64,000 nucleotides of DNA from Buxus sempervirens (taxonomy: Eukaryota; Streptophyta; Magnoliopsida; Buxales; Buxaceae), in NCBI GenBank assembly GCA_947561395.2, contig OX387187.1, positions 6,826,976 to 6,890,975 on the forward strand, in the 5' to 3' direction. The notes under the pieces are model-generated. The model was not told the DNA's origin, searched no databases, and saw nothing but the letters and a program-made list of their open reading frames with translations. The translations under genes and the position numbers were made by a program. This document shows, piece by piece, positions 21,501 through 31,695 of the stretch. Position 1 is the stretch's first letter, and each line of letters opens with the position of its first letter.

Positions 21501-23882
21501 TATTTGCATCTAGATTCTAGTGAAATCCTTTCTTCATCTTCTCTCGTGGACGTAGGCTTTTCAAGCAAAACCCACGTAAATCGTTTGTTTCGTTCTTTGT
21601 TTCGTTTCTCCTTCTACTGTACTTTGCTATCTCAATTTGGGTTATTCCACAATAGAAAATAAAGACAAAGACTTGAGAAGAAAAAAGGAGGGTGACGAAC
21701 CTGAATCTATGACACCTAGTATGGCTCTCTCGCCCATGTTGGTTCCTTGCAAAAGATTAGTGGGATGACTGAGAGAAATGCCAAGGTAATCCCAGCTCCT
21801 GGTTGTGTGCCGTTTGTGGAAGCGATTGGACATGACTCGAACAATTCCACGTAAATCTAAATTCCATTAAAAGTTTAAAGTGGTTCACTTTATTGGTAAC
21901 CAAATTACCATAATATTGTATGTAGGCCGCATATCATCCACATAACAGCTAGCAATAGAAATATCTGAGGTTGTATATAACATAATTAATGAGAAAAATA
22001 TTTCACAATTGATCAAAGATGCACAAAATAAAAATAGCGAACAGAAAAAAATCTGAATAATGAATTCCAAATTATAGCCCAATTGTTAAGTTTTCAGGAG
22101 GAAATCTTCTTCCTTCACCTATATATATATATATATTTCACTTTTGAAAAATCAATTTATTGAAACATCAACCAACGAATCACAAGTCTTCTGACATGAC
22201 AGATTCTCTGTTCCATATATGACTGAAAGCTAAAATACAAATCCAAAAGCCAAATTCATCTCTTAAGCACACTAGTTATAATTTCAGCATTAGTTTATTA
22301 AGGTGACATGATCCAGGTATCGAAACTTGTCCTTCTAGCACAAGAGAGAGTACATGAAAACTGGAGGCCCAGGGCCCATAGTATCCGAAATTATACGCAA
22401 AGGTATGAGATTTGACAGAAAAATATCGTCAAAAAGGAATATTATTGCGTTGTGCGGTCCCAATTGATCCCTCATCCCGGAAAACATATACAAAAGAGAT
22501 AGGAAAAATTATGAAAAAGGTCATTTTTGTCGGTATTTATAAAACTAAACTGTCCATATATCAAAAAACTTATTTTCAAAAAGGTTACTTTTTAGAAATA
22601 ATTAAATTACAGGACCATCTTTCAAATATAATTACCTATTTTTTTTTCTCAAAAAATGATCAATTACATTTGAAAAGCGACTCTTTTGTCTAAGTTGAGA
22701 TTTTTTATGGACTATTTTTATAAATCCAAGTCAAAAAGTGACTCCTTTTCATAAAACTTGAGGCCCTGGGAGTATAAACAAGTATCTGAAATTATAGGCA
22801 AAGGTCTGTCGAGAAAAATATCGTCAAAAACGAGGATTATTGCGTTATGGGTCGAGGATTATTGCCTTATGGGTCTCACGTGAACCCTCATCCTCGAAAA
22901 TATATAGAAAGACAGGAAAAATTATGAAAAAGGGTGAATGAAATCGAAGCATTGCAGACTGATTTGATCTTAAGATGCTGCCAAATGGAGCATATCACGA
23001 TCAGTGTTTTTTCAAATAGGACCCATTAACACCTTTACATAAATGAAGAAAACATTGATCGTGAGATACACCATATGGAAGCATATCACTGCAGTCAACA
23101 ATGTAGACAATAGGCTCACATCATCTACCGCGCTATTTTTTTTATTTTTTTTCAGAAGTGAACCTGCATGTCAATTACGTTTGAAAAGCAACTCTTTTCT
23201 GTAAGTTAAGATTTTTTTATAGTCTGTTCATATAAATACAAAGTCAAAAAGTGACTCTTTTTCACAAGTTTCCAAATAGTAGAGACTTATCATTGAAAAG
23301 ACCTGCAATCTGTTGTGCTTGAGACACTGTAAGCTTGGCTGCGAAGCCAGAGAAGCCATGTTTGTAACTGTATATAATAGATTCTGCGGCCGCTTCCTTG
23401 CTGCACCATCAAATTATTTGTTATACACAATCTGAAAAATTAGAACAAAATAAAGAAAGGCTACTTCTTATTGAATTCGAATGTTCATCAAAAAGGAAAA
23501 ACAATTATATGAAGACCCAAAATAAATATCTGGAAATGGTTGTAATTGAGTCTTTAATTTGCTTCTTTCACAGCATACCTTCCCAGAACGGAGGTAAGAA
23601 TCTGGTGGTGTGAATCAGTGACGAGCTTGGGATCCTCGTGCTGCCTCTTTCCCATATAAACGATTTGAACCTGTGTGACTTTCTTATTAGAAAGGTTCAA
23701 ACTACCAAAATAAGTTCTGGGCTAGCTTAGACCAGAAGAGAAGTCAGAGGGTGGCTACTTACTTTGCTACCGGCAACAACAGCTGGAGTTAAGATGCCAC
23801 TCTCATTGAAAATTAATAGCAGAGAAAGAAGAGCAAGTAAGGGTTTAAGGCTGCCCTTGTTTGCCCCTAAAACCCAACCCAT
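17418..23882 (-). CDS. Subtilisin-like serine protease (subtilase, SBT3-like), 10 exons
   Basis: Secreted plant serine protease of family S8. Exons on the minus strand: 23882-23763, 23670-23579, 23400-23303, 21856-21701, 21243-20564, 20418-20372, 20287-20045, 19287-19173, 19033-18835 and 17971-17418. All junctions are GT/AG and the phases agree, giving 767 residues. Domains in order: a hydrophobic signal peptide (about 12-30); an I9 propeptide (about 41-130, [33 protein letters not shown]); the catalytic domain with Asp154 (VIDSG), His233 (GHGTH), oxyanion Asn342 (SSAGNSGP) and Ser551 (GTSMAAPH); an inserted PA-like region; and a C-terminal Fn3-like domain. The propeptide resembles Arabidopsis group SBT3. 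All key residues are present, so it is probably functional. A TATA box lies about 100 bp upstream. Several introns carry transposons. Confidence 0.9.
18436..18519. repeat. (CT)n microsatellite in the last subtilase intron
   Basis: About 40 uninterrupted CT units, in the intron between exons 9 and 10. The open frame made of Leu-Ser repeats here is spurious. Small direct duplications (GCAATTTAC, GATGAGGTTTCTT and TAGATCTATAAAAAA words) lie at 18060-18385 in the same intron. Confidence 0.95.
19358..19734 (-). mobile_element. TRIM (miniature LTR retrotransposon) in a subtilase intron
   Basis: Two short terminal direct repeats (19358-19489, 132 bp; 19598-19734, 137 bp) are flanked by the perfect 5-bp duplication CAAAC (19353-19357 and 19735-19739). 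On the minus strand the primer-binding site TGGTATCAGAGTC, three bases inside the right LTR, matches the initiator-Met tRNA type. A polypurine tract TTGGGGAGGGAGGGAA abuts the left LTR. The whole element is 377 bp with no coding capacity. It lies in the same orientation as the host gene, between exons 7 and 8. Confidence 0.88.
21310..21651 (+). mobile_element. Copia-like LTR remnant in a subtilase intron
   Basis: The segment TCTCGTGGACGTAGGC, then CCCACGTAAATCG, and an end like TTATTCCACA recall the R-U5 end of plant Ty1/copia LTRs. The left border and the target duplication are not clear. It lies between exons 4 and 5. The call rests on memory of LTR consensus words and needs a repeat-library search. 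Confidence 0.45.
22370..23270. repeat. Diverged direct duplications in subtilase intron 3
   Basis: A block near 22375-22520 (CGAAATTATACGCAAAGGT, GAAAAATATCGTCAAAAA, AGGAAAAATTATGAAAAAGG) recurs near 22790-22940. A second block near 22665-22760 (TTTGAAAAGCGACTCTTTT, GTCAAAAAGTGACTC) recurs near 23175-23270. The origin is unknown. Confidence 0.65.
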
Positions 23883-23983
23883 AGTACCGTTCGTTTATGT
23901 GTCTCTGTGATTTTTGGTATGAGAGAGATTGACCAGAGTGGTTGGGGTGAGATATGAATAAACTAAGTATGAGAAAGGATGGA

Positions 23984-23991
23984 CTTTTATA
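23984..23991 (-). promoter_or_regulatory. Probable TATA box of the subtilase gene
   Basis: TATAAAAG on the minus strand, about 100 bp upstream of the start codon at 23882. The spacing is suitable for a plant core promoter with a short 5' leader. Confidence 0.55.
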
Positions 23992-24134
23992 GAACCCTCT
24001 TGCCCTTGAACCTGGATTTAAATCACCTACGGTTGGACATGTGAAAGGGAATTTTGTGACCCTTCTAAGCCAAACGTAAAAAGGGCGGCAAGTGATGATT
24101 GGTAACCCCATTAGCAATTTGCATCTCCTACAAC

Positions 24135-24257
24135 TAGCATACGCTGTATACACCCCCTCACATTTATTGGGGGGCCCACCATTCATTTGGAGGGTCCCAC
24201 TATTCATTTTGGGGGCCCCACACATCCCATGTGAGAGGGCGTATACAGCATATGCTA
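24135..24257. mobile_element. Short MITE upstream of the subtilase gene
   Basis: A 29-bp terminal inverted repeat with a few mismatches (left TAGCATACGCTGTATACACC, right GTATACAGCATATGCTA) surrounds a GGGGGCCCAC-rich centre. Total length is 123 bp. The target duplication is unclear. It lies about 250 bp upstream of the subtilase start, inside its probable promoter region. Confidence 0.6.
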
Positions 24258-24295
24258 TAAACGATGTCCATCCCCCCATTAGGGCTAGAACAGTC

Positions 24296-24763
24296 CACTA
24301 CAACAACAAAAAAGATGATATAACCACACCTAATATAACGGCACTTATACGAAAGTGCCGTAATAAATGCCTTAATACGGCATTTCATCTACAGAAGATA
24401 ATGTATTATGGTATTATGGCATTTTATAAGAAATGCCGTTATAAAACGAGTTATTACCGCATTAATTCTATAGAAAAATGCCGCTATAAAGTAACTTATT
24501 ACAGCATTTATAGACAAATGCTGTTATAAAAAATTTTATTAAAACACTTATTGCAGCATTTTAGAGAAAAATGTTATTATAAAATAATTTATTACAGCAT
24601 TTTATAGAAAAATACCACTATAAAATTATTTATTATGACATTTTATAGAAAAATGCTACTATAAAATAATTTATTGAAATGCCGTATTAAGGCATTTGTA
24701 ATGGCACTTTTCTATTAAGTGCCGTTATAAGAGTTGTTGCTATTTCACAATTTTTTTGTAGTG
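24296..24763. mobile_element. Small non-autonomous CACTA element
   Basis: It starts CACTACAACAACAAAAAAG and ends TTTTTTTGTAGTG, with the perfect 3-bp duplication GTC on both sides (24293-24295 and 24764-24766). The 468-bp interior consists of about eight units of 40-55 bp built on ATGCCGTTATAAA and its complement. Many units are small hairpins (GGCACTT/AAGTGCC, GGCATTT/AAATGCC). There is no transposase frame. Confidence 0.85.
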
Positions 24764-26091
24764 GTCTTAACCAATCAGTTCAAAGTCTTTTTACTACGTG
24801 ATTGGAAGTCAGTTCAAAGTTGAGCATTTCTTCTAGAGCCAAAATCCGGTGCTTCAGTGATACCACCGGCTGGGATGCATCGTGGGGTGTGGGCTCCACT
24901 ATTGAAAAGGGTCATCCATCCGCATGTTTCACGCTGGAACCACAGAGTGGATCCAAATGAAACGGTCTCAGTTCAAATTCTTCCCTTTAACTGATCGGAA
25001 GTTTCCGTTTAGAAATTTCTGGTTAATATATGGAGAGAATGATGGTCGCCTTTAGGATAAGATAATCGTGTGTGAGAGTCTCCACCTCATAATCTTGGTC
25101 CCATGCACCGCTCTAAAGTCTTTCGGCCTCAACGTCTCTGGCGTTTTGCTCATTACTCCATGAGAAAAATTACAAGGCACGTAGTTGTTTGATAGCGATA
25201 TGAAGAATGAGAACGACTGGAAAGGACCTCAAATGTCCACAACCTTGGAAAAAAAATGTCAGCTCGATTTATTAGGTTCCTCGCAGCTACGTTCCCCGGG
25301 GATGACATCTATTTCACTTCTTTCTCGCAATGGTTCTAGTAATTTTCGTGAGATGTTATCACATATATGGAACATGTGACAATTGATAATTTTTCTCTGT
25401 TTAAAGTGTTTTACGTGGGGCCTACTAGAAAAAAAAATTCACCGAATATCATATGCTCCATGTGATAGCATATCACTTGAAGAACCATCATCATCATGAC
25501 CACTAGCCACTACTTACCACCATCATCATCATGACTACTAGCCACCACCCTCATCACACTTACCACCACCAGACACTAGTGCCATCCACCATCCAACACC
25601 ACCAATACCCCACCCAACACCACCACTGACCCCTACTATACTAGTGATAATATTAACAAAGAAGTAATTTTTATTTTTTGATGTTACCAAACATGTTTTT
25701 TTGCTTTTATGCAACAAAGTAAATGTGAACTAAACAGTTTTTCTTTATGAAACGATCTTCATAGAAGCAAAAGTAATTTAATTGTTTTTCTTACTTTTTG
25801 AAGCAATTTTTGAGAAGCAATACCAAATGCAGTCATAACGAGAATTCATTACTTTTGATGCTTAACATAATCAATCAATTGTAATCAATGCGCGTGAACA
25901 TTTTACAAAGGATACTTTCACGCTAAGCTCTCCTATTTTATTCAAAAGATTGTCAAATCAAGAATCGTATAAAAAATCATTAGGAGCCGCTTCAAAATTG
26001 AATCATAAATAAAAAGATTAATAATAATTTTTAGTAGAAGAGAGGTTTTGGTAGTTATTATTAGGAAAAGGCATTTCTGTTATTTAAATAA
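24764..26091. other. Intergenic stretch without recognised genes
   Basis: Nothing supportable as coding. A CAC/CAT-rich low-complexity block lies at about 25485-25640. AT-rich sequence follows to the copia-like LTR. Confidence 0.5.
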
Positions 26092-26522
26092 GTGCAAAAT
26101 GTGTGATTTTGTATATATAATCGATTTATAATATTATAATCCTTACAAACTGTTCAGTGTGTGCCTTGTATTCTGGCAGCGTAGGTTTTGTTGTACACTT
26201 GTTTACACCCTATATAACCGACGAATAAGAGAAGGACACGTGGTGCCTAGGTGGCTTGGTTAGGCCACGACATCAAGGCCCGTAGACTTTGAAGGATTGA
26301 GCAGGCCACGTCAGCACGCATACAGAAGAATGCGGTTCGAGCCACGCAAGCCAATACGACAAAACCATAAATATCAGAAGATCGTGCCATCGGCCGTTCA
26401 AGAATAAAACTATTTTTAGATCATGGCCGGGCGGTTATCACTTTGAAACTGAGAACTGAAGATAACCAACCGCCATGAAGATCGTGCGAGAGTAGGACGT
26501 TGAGCAACCGTCAAGAAGCGGC

Positions 26523-26530
26523 TATAAAAG
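26523..26530 (+). promoter_or_regulatory. TATA box in the Tat 5' LTR
   Basis: TATAAAAG inside GGCTATAAAAGGCCCC, about 320 bp into the LTR. The copy in the 3' LTR is at 42054-42060. It is the probable core promoter of the gag-pol RNA. Confidence 0.7.
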
Positions 26531-26722
26531 GCCCCAATTCGAAGAGCTCGAGGACACAATCCACACAACCGCAACCGGTTATTATATTATTTTGATCATC
26601 CGTGATCCTTTATCCCCTCTAATACAGACGGATAAACTAGGACTTCCCTCACTGTTTCCAGTCGCAGTGACATCTTCGACCCCTCTTTACTCCGATTAAC
26701 ACCAGAATCCTGCCACCGGAGA

Positions 26723-27133
26723 GTAAGTTGAGGCCGCCCCTGACTCGTAGTTCTGTCTTTACAGAATCCCGAGCAACCGGTCCCGAGACTCGCTCTGTTC
26801 ACGCCAGGTGACTCGTGTATTTTCGGGTAAGCAGCAATCCAAGGTGAACCCCCTGAATTGGCTTTGCTAGCAGCCGCCCCCTTCCTCCTGCGCTTATACC
26901 CGATTACGGCTATAAGACCAGGACAGGCCGGTCCTGCGAGCCCTGTCAGTTTTCTTTTTTTACTTTTGTTTCCCTTTTGAGGATTATCTGTTGTCGTTTT
27001 CGGCTATTCGGCCGATTTATTAATAAAGGATTTGTGTGCCGTTAGATGCTTTCGCTTTCAAACACTTTCAAGAACCCGAAACGAAGACCGAACCCCTAGT
27101 CTTCATACCATCGCCTGACCGATTTTATTACAG
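26723..27133 (+). other. Predicted leader intron within the Tat LTR
   Basis: The donor GAGA|GTAAGT starts at 26723 (an alternative CGG|GTAAGC starts at 26827). The acceptor GATTTTATTACAG ends at 27133. Removing this piece would delete an upstream ATG at about 27044. I find no ATG between the predicted transcription start and the donor, nor between the acceptor and the gag ATG at 27348. Prediction only. Confidence 0.4.
27022..27027 (+). terminator. Polyadenylation signal AATAAA in the Tat LTR
   Basis: AATAAA within TTATTAATAAAGGATTTGTG. The copy expected to act in 3' end formation is at 42552-42557 in the 3' LTR. It would set the R/U5 border about 20-30 nt downstream. Confidence 0.5.
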
Positions 27134-27306
27134 GTGACTTGCAGTACGACTGAACCGATCCCGGTTCAGATTCGGAACAGGTGCCCGGGGTCAGGAATCG
27201 ACTCGAAAATCATTGTATCAAACGATACTGGCACGCCCGCGTAGAGACACATCACCATCTTCGACACGTGTCCACACCGGCCCATTTTTGGAGCAACATC
27301 CCTTTT

Positions 27307-27324
27307 TGGCACGCCCGGTGGGAC
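27307..27324 (+). promoter_or_regulatory. Primer-binding site of the Tat element
   Basis: TGGCACGCCCGGTGGGAC lies eight bases inside the 5' LTR. TGG complements a tRNA CCA end. The tRNA identity was not determined. Confidence 0.7.
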
Positions 27325-27347
27325 CCTTAGTCTTTGAAAGAGCACTA

Positions 27348-30300
27348 ATGGCGGCAAGAAGAAGTACTCGGCATGCTGAAAATGCAGCGCCAGAGAAACC
27401 TGCCGAATCTCAGGTAAATCTTCTTTATGCTTCAGAGGTCCCGGAAGAAGGACCTTCGAGTTCTCAGCCGGACCTTAATGAGCGACTTATTCAGGCCATA
27501 CAAGGTCTCAGCCAACAAATGGCAGGCTTTGGCCAGGGTATTAACAAAATTTCTTCTGATAATGGTAGAATCCTAGCGGTATTACAGGAAGGTTTCTCTA
27601 CAATAGCAAGACCGGTCATGATGACCGAACGAGCTGAAACATCGGCTGCTGGGTCAAATGCTCACGAAAGGATAAATATCCCGGAGCAGCCACCGATCAT
27701 GAACCTAGGTGTAAGCGGCCGAAACGAACAGGCCAACACCGCCGCTTTTAGGGGAGAAATACCTCCTGGTGTCCCAATTCATCCCAATGTGCCTCCGATC
27801 GAGGTGCGGCCCATGGGACAAAGGGAAGCACAGGAGAACCATAGAGAAGATATCGGGGTAAGAAATATGGCCGTAAACCGTAATTACATCCAAAATGTAA
27901 TTCAAGAAATGATCGGAGATCAATATCACCGACGAATGACTAGGCCAGTTTATAGGAAACCTTACCCAGGCTGGATTGACCAACAATTTGAATTCCCTAG
28001 GGGATACAAGATTCCCGAATTCACTTTGTTTTCAGGAGAAGGTCAACAATCTACCATTGAACACATTGGCCGATTTACGGTTCAATGTGGAGAGGCGTCC
28101 GGTAATGATTTCCTTAGACTTAGACTATTTGGAAACTCATTGACCGGACAGGCCTTTACATGGTATATTACCTTACCGGCCAATTCAGTTACAAATTGGG
28201 GAATGATGGAAGAGAAATTCCACTCCCAATTTTATCGTACGGAGCCCGAAGTGACCATGGTTGATCTTGCTCGGTTAAGACAACAACCGGGGGAATCGGT
28301 CGATAAATATATTGCTCGATTTAAATATATGAAAAACAAATGCCGAATTCTTTTACCAGAATCGGAATTTGCAAATTTGGCTTTAAACGGACTACACTTT
28401 GAACTTCGGAAGAAATTCGAAGGTGAACAGTTCGAAGACTTATTTGAGTTGTCGGCCAGAGCCACCAAATACGAGTGGCTATTACAGGAAGACAACGAAA
28501 AGAAAGTCTCGTCTTACGGGTCTTATTACAAGGACCCGAACTTTGAATACGGAGTTGTAGAAGTCGTGGGAAAACAATCAATTACCTGTCCGATTCTTAT
28601 CCGAAAAACCAAGGATACAGAAGCAACAAAGGAGACGAGTACTTTTAGCCGAAATTATTCCTTTGACATAAATAAGACGGCTGAAGTATTTGAATACCTT
28701 TTGAAACAAGGATTCTTCAGACTGACCAAAGACCATCCTTTTATCCCAGCCAATGTGGCGGCCAAGGCTAAAGCTTGTAAATGGCACGGGGTGAAAACTC
28801 ATGAAACTAATGAATGTACTGTGCTTCGTAATGTGATACAGGAGAATATTGATAAAGGGCTCCTGAAGTTTGCAGAAACCGACAAAGAAAAGATGCAGGT
28901 TGACACACAACCATTCCCTAAAGAGGTGTCGGCAAATATGGTTACCATTGGTTTGCTAAAACGCACTCCAGCAGTTAAAACCGACCTGGATGGATCCTCA
29001 TCAGGAAAATGGGGGAAAACAGCACAACCAATGCAAAACCAGGTGAATTTACGACCAAGAAACCATTGGAGGTACCCACCTACACAAGGACGGTCATGGC
29101 GTCAAGAGAGGAGAGGTGAAATCTGGGGTGAGTGGTGGCATAAGTCCAGACGCGAACCCAAGATAGAAGAAGACAGGAAGCCAGACCTCAACGAGAAAAC
29201 AACAAAGAAATTGGTTTCGGTTCCTTCTGAATTGTCTTCCAATCAAGCTGCAACCAAAAAGCGACCGGAAACGGTTGCTAAATCCTCAGAGGAATCTTCC
29301 GTTAATAAAGATACATCATGCAAGATTCCGGAGAAAATAGAAATGTCACCAGGCCTCCTTTGCCAAGACTGCAAGCAAAAAGTGATAGCAGAATACCGGT
29401 ATTCCCAATACAAAGGGAAATCAGTCAAGTATGAAGATGCACGCCACACTCAGGGGGGCAAGAGACCCTTGTACTTAACTTCTGAAAGACAAGTAGGCTC
29501 GCCGACAAGGACGGCAGCCACCTATAGCTCCGCTAGGGATAGCGGCTATATGACTCACGAACAATATAGGATGGTAAACAGGGTCAAACCCAGAATGGTA
29601 AAACCACCTATTATGCAGGATGGTCACTGGAAAAGATTGACTCATCCTAAATTTCCTTTCCATGCGCAGGCAAGTATCGCAGAACTGACCAGAACGCAGA
29701 AGCGACGCTGGCAGCGACAGCAAGCTAAGAGACGATACCAGGAACAGAGTACTAGATCATCCAAGCCATATTGGTCGTCTAGGTTTGTTGCCAAAAGGCG
29801 CATTCCGAAACCACAAAGGCTCAAAAAGAGCCCGCTTGATTCACCAATCCCTCCAGATACTACGCCCGAACACGATTCCAATGCAGTGACCGAAAGGCTG
29901 GTTTCGGACGAGGAATTGACGGACAATTTCGCCGGAGGAGAAGGAGAACAATTGTTAGTTGAACAATTATTAACAGAGTACAGCAGGATCTCAACTCTTT
30001 CTACGGTAGAAATAACGGAGGAATTGACGCTCGAAACTCCCAAAGACGAGATCAGTGAGTCGCTCAGTCAACCTCCTTTGAGTGCTGATGCATCAATCGC
30101 CGAAATCTGTTTCGGTCGGATGCCCCCGATACCACTTGACTGTCATATGGTCCTCACTTTACCTATGACTTTTGGGGCCAGCATGGAGTTACCACGGTTA
30201 GAGGAGATCCAGGAGGAGGAAGACCCAGTAGCTTTGTATGTGATTGATCCGGAACATCTCGAAGAAGAGAAAAAAGACCAGAAACCGGCCGATGGTGACA

Positions 30301-30935
30301 AAATCGGTCTGGTGGGAGAGGTATGTTTCGTTGAACCATCCTTAACCATGACTCAACATCTGAAACCTTTATTTATAAAGGCGCACATGAACGGGATCCC
30401 TATCAATAGAATTCTAATTGATAATGGGGCAGCAATAAATTTCATCCCAATCTCCACATTGAAGAAATTAGGTAAGTCTTATTCAGATTTAATTTCTTCC
30501 GAGATCACCGTCACTAACTTTGCAGGAGGTATTACAGGAACTAGAGGAATCCTCCCAATCGAACTAACGGTTGGGACACGGCAATCCCTTACGGCATTCT
30601 TCGTAATTGAATCATCCGCCGGATACAACGCATTGCTGGGAAGAGATTGGATCCATTCGAACAAATGTGTACCATCTTCTTTGCACCAATCGTTGCTGTT
30701 TTGGAAGGATGGCAAGACCGAAGAAGTAAAAGCCGACCAGCGGCCATTTGCCGTAGATTCCAACGCCGCACATGCATCCCTTTATAACGAAGGGGTAAAA
30801 CCAATTTCATTTAGTGGATATGACAAGAATGGGCAGCCGATCACTTCAAGTTCGGCTATACTACAAACGGCGCAACTACAGATTACAGAGGTAGCCGCAG
30901 TCGCCGAACTCAAAGAACTATCAAATGATGGTTAA
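27348..30935 (+). CDS. Tat Gag-protease polyprotein segment
   Basis: I choose the ATG at 27348, just after the primer-binding site, rather than the in-frame ATG at 27213, which lies in the LTR. This gives about 1195 residues. The retrotransposon-gag core holds GNSLTGQAFTWYITLPANSV and RQQPGESVDKYIARF. A Cys-His-His-Cys motif (CKWHGVKTHETNEC) precedes VIQENIDKG, the same layout as in the Gag-only element. A long basic and Glu-rich linker follows. The retroviral-type aspartic protease has LIDNGAAINF (Asp near residue 1025) and LLGRDW. DNG replaces the usual D-S/T-G, a variant I recall from Tat elements. The frame ends eleven bases after the next frame has begun. Gag forms the particle, and the protease would cut the polyprotein. 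Confidence 0.85.
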   Translation: MAARRSTRHAENAAPEKPAESQVNLLYASEVPEEGPSSSQPDLNERLIQAIQGLSQQMAGFGQGINKISSDNGRILAVLQEGFSTIARPVMMTERAETSAAGSNAHERINIPEQPPIMNLGVSGRNEQANTAAFRGEIPPGVPIHPNVPPIEVRPMGQREAQENHREDIGVRNMAVNRNYIQNVIQEMIGDQYHRRMTRPVYRKPYPGWIDQQFEFPRGYKIPEFTLFSGEGQQSTIEHIGRFTVQCGEASGNDFLRLRLFGNSLTGQAFTWYITLPANSVTNWGMMEEKFHSQFYRTEPEVTMVDLARLRQQPGESVDKYIARFKYMKNKCRILLPESEFANLALNGLHFELRKKFEGEQFEDLFELSARATKYEWLLQEDNEKKVSSYGSYYKDPNFEYGVVEVVGKQSITCPILIRKTKDTEATKETSTFSRNYSFDINKTAEVFEYLLKQGFFRLTKDHPFIPANVAAKAKACKWHGVKTHETNECTVLRNVIQENIDKGLLKFAETDKEKMQVDTQPFPKEVSANMVTIGLLKRTPAVKTDLDGSSSGKWGKTAQPMQNQVNLRPRNHWRYPPTQGRSWRQERRGEIWGEWWHKSRREPKIEEDRKPDLNEKTTKKLVSVPSELSSNQAATKKRPETVAKSSEESSVNKDTSCKIPEKIEMSPGLLCQDCKQKVIAEYRYSQYKGKSVKYEDARHTQGGKRPLYLTSERQVGSPTRTAATYSSARDSGYMTHEQYRMVNRVKPRMVKPPIMQDGHWKRLTHPKFPFHAQASIAELTRTQKRRWQRQQAKRRYQEQSTRSSKPYWSSRFVAKRRIPKPQRLKKSPLDSPIPPDTTPEHDSNAVTERLVSDEELTDNFAGGEGEQLLVEQLLTEYSRISTLSTVEITEELTLETPKDEISESLSQPPLSADASIAEICFGRMPPIPLDCHMVLTLPMTFGASMELPRLEEIQEEEDPVALYVIDPEHLEEEKKDQKPADGDKIGLVGEVCFVEPSLTMTQHLKPLFIKAHMNGIPINRILIDNGAAINFIPISTLKKLGKSYSDLISSEITVTNFAGGITGTRGILPIELTVGTRQSLTAFFVIESSAGYNALLGRDWIHSNKCVPSSLHQSLLFWKDGKTEEVKADQRPFAVDSNAAHASLYNEGVKPISFSGYDKNGQPITSSSAILQTAQLQITEVAAVAELKELSNDG

Positions 30936-31695
30936 ACCATCAGAAGTCGCAGAAGCCGTCTTAAGAAAGATGACGGCTTACATGCAGGAAGAAAAGATAG
31001 GGAAATTGCAGCAGGAACAAGAATGGCTGGAAAACGGCGAGATAATGATAAACTCGGCCGAATTCATTAATGAACAAGAAGATGAAAGGGTGCAAGACCG
31101 GGAGGAGATTACTCTCGCCGACCTACAAGCAGCACCAGCCAAATTAGAAGACCTGAAGGTAGATACCCAAGATCCATTAGAAGAAATCAACCTGGGGACA
31201 GAGGCGGAACAAAAGCCTGTTTTCATAAGTAAGTTACTACCACCTTCGGTCAGACAAGAAATGAGACGATTGTTAGCCGAATATTCGGACTGTTTCGCCT
31301 GGACTTACCAAGAGATGCCAGGATTGGACCGAAAAATGGTAGAACACAGGCTCCCTATCAAGCCAGAATTTAAACCATTCAGACAACCTTCAAGGAGGAT
31401 GGGTGACAACGTGGTATGTAAAGTAAAGGTTGAAATAGAACGGCTTTTATCAGCCGGGTTTATTAGGCCGATACGATACGCCGAGTGGCTTTCAAACGTT
31501 GTACCCGTAATTAAAAAGAATGGTCAAATTAGGGTATGTATTGATTTCCGCAATCTGAATTCTGCAACGCCCAAGGACGAATATCCAATACCGATCGCAG
31601 ATCTCTTAGTTGATAATGCATCACGGCATAAGTTTTGTCATTTATGGACGGCCACTCCGGATATAATCAAATCTTTATTGCCGAAGAAGATGTAG
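30925..31695 (+). pseudogene. Tat pol segment: N-terminal half of reverse transcriptase
   Basis: Frame +1 relative to gag-protease. It holds the connection region and the RT fingers and palm start: EIERLLSAGFIRPI, VPVIKKNGQIRVCIDFRNLN and PIPIADLLVDNA. It breaks off where the next frame takes over, near 31636, by an apparent single-base deletion. Because the previous and following segments share one frame, two opposite shifts bracket this piece. The first (30925-30935) could be an old mutation or a translational shift; the second disrupts the RT domain. Confidence 0.8.

Larger units (their letters stand above)
26200..27298 (+). repeat. 5' LTR of the Tat element
   Basis: 1099 bp, starting TGTTTACACC and ending GGAGCAACA. 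It differs from the 3' LTR by about nine substitutions, eight of them transitions, and one C indel. It holds TATAAAAG at 26523-26530 and AATAAA at 27022-27027. Confidence 0.93.

Noticed and set aside
23845-24529. Frames of 144-145 codons around the subtilase start
   Set aside because: They overlap the first exon antisense or run through the MITE and CACTA palindromes, and no domain is visible.
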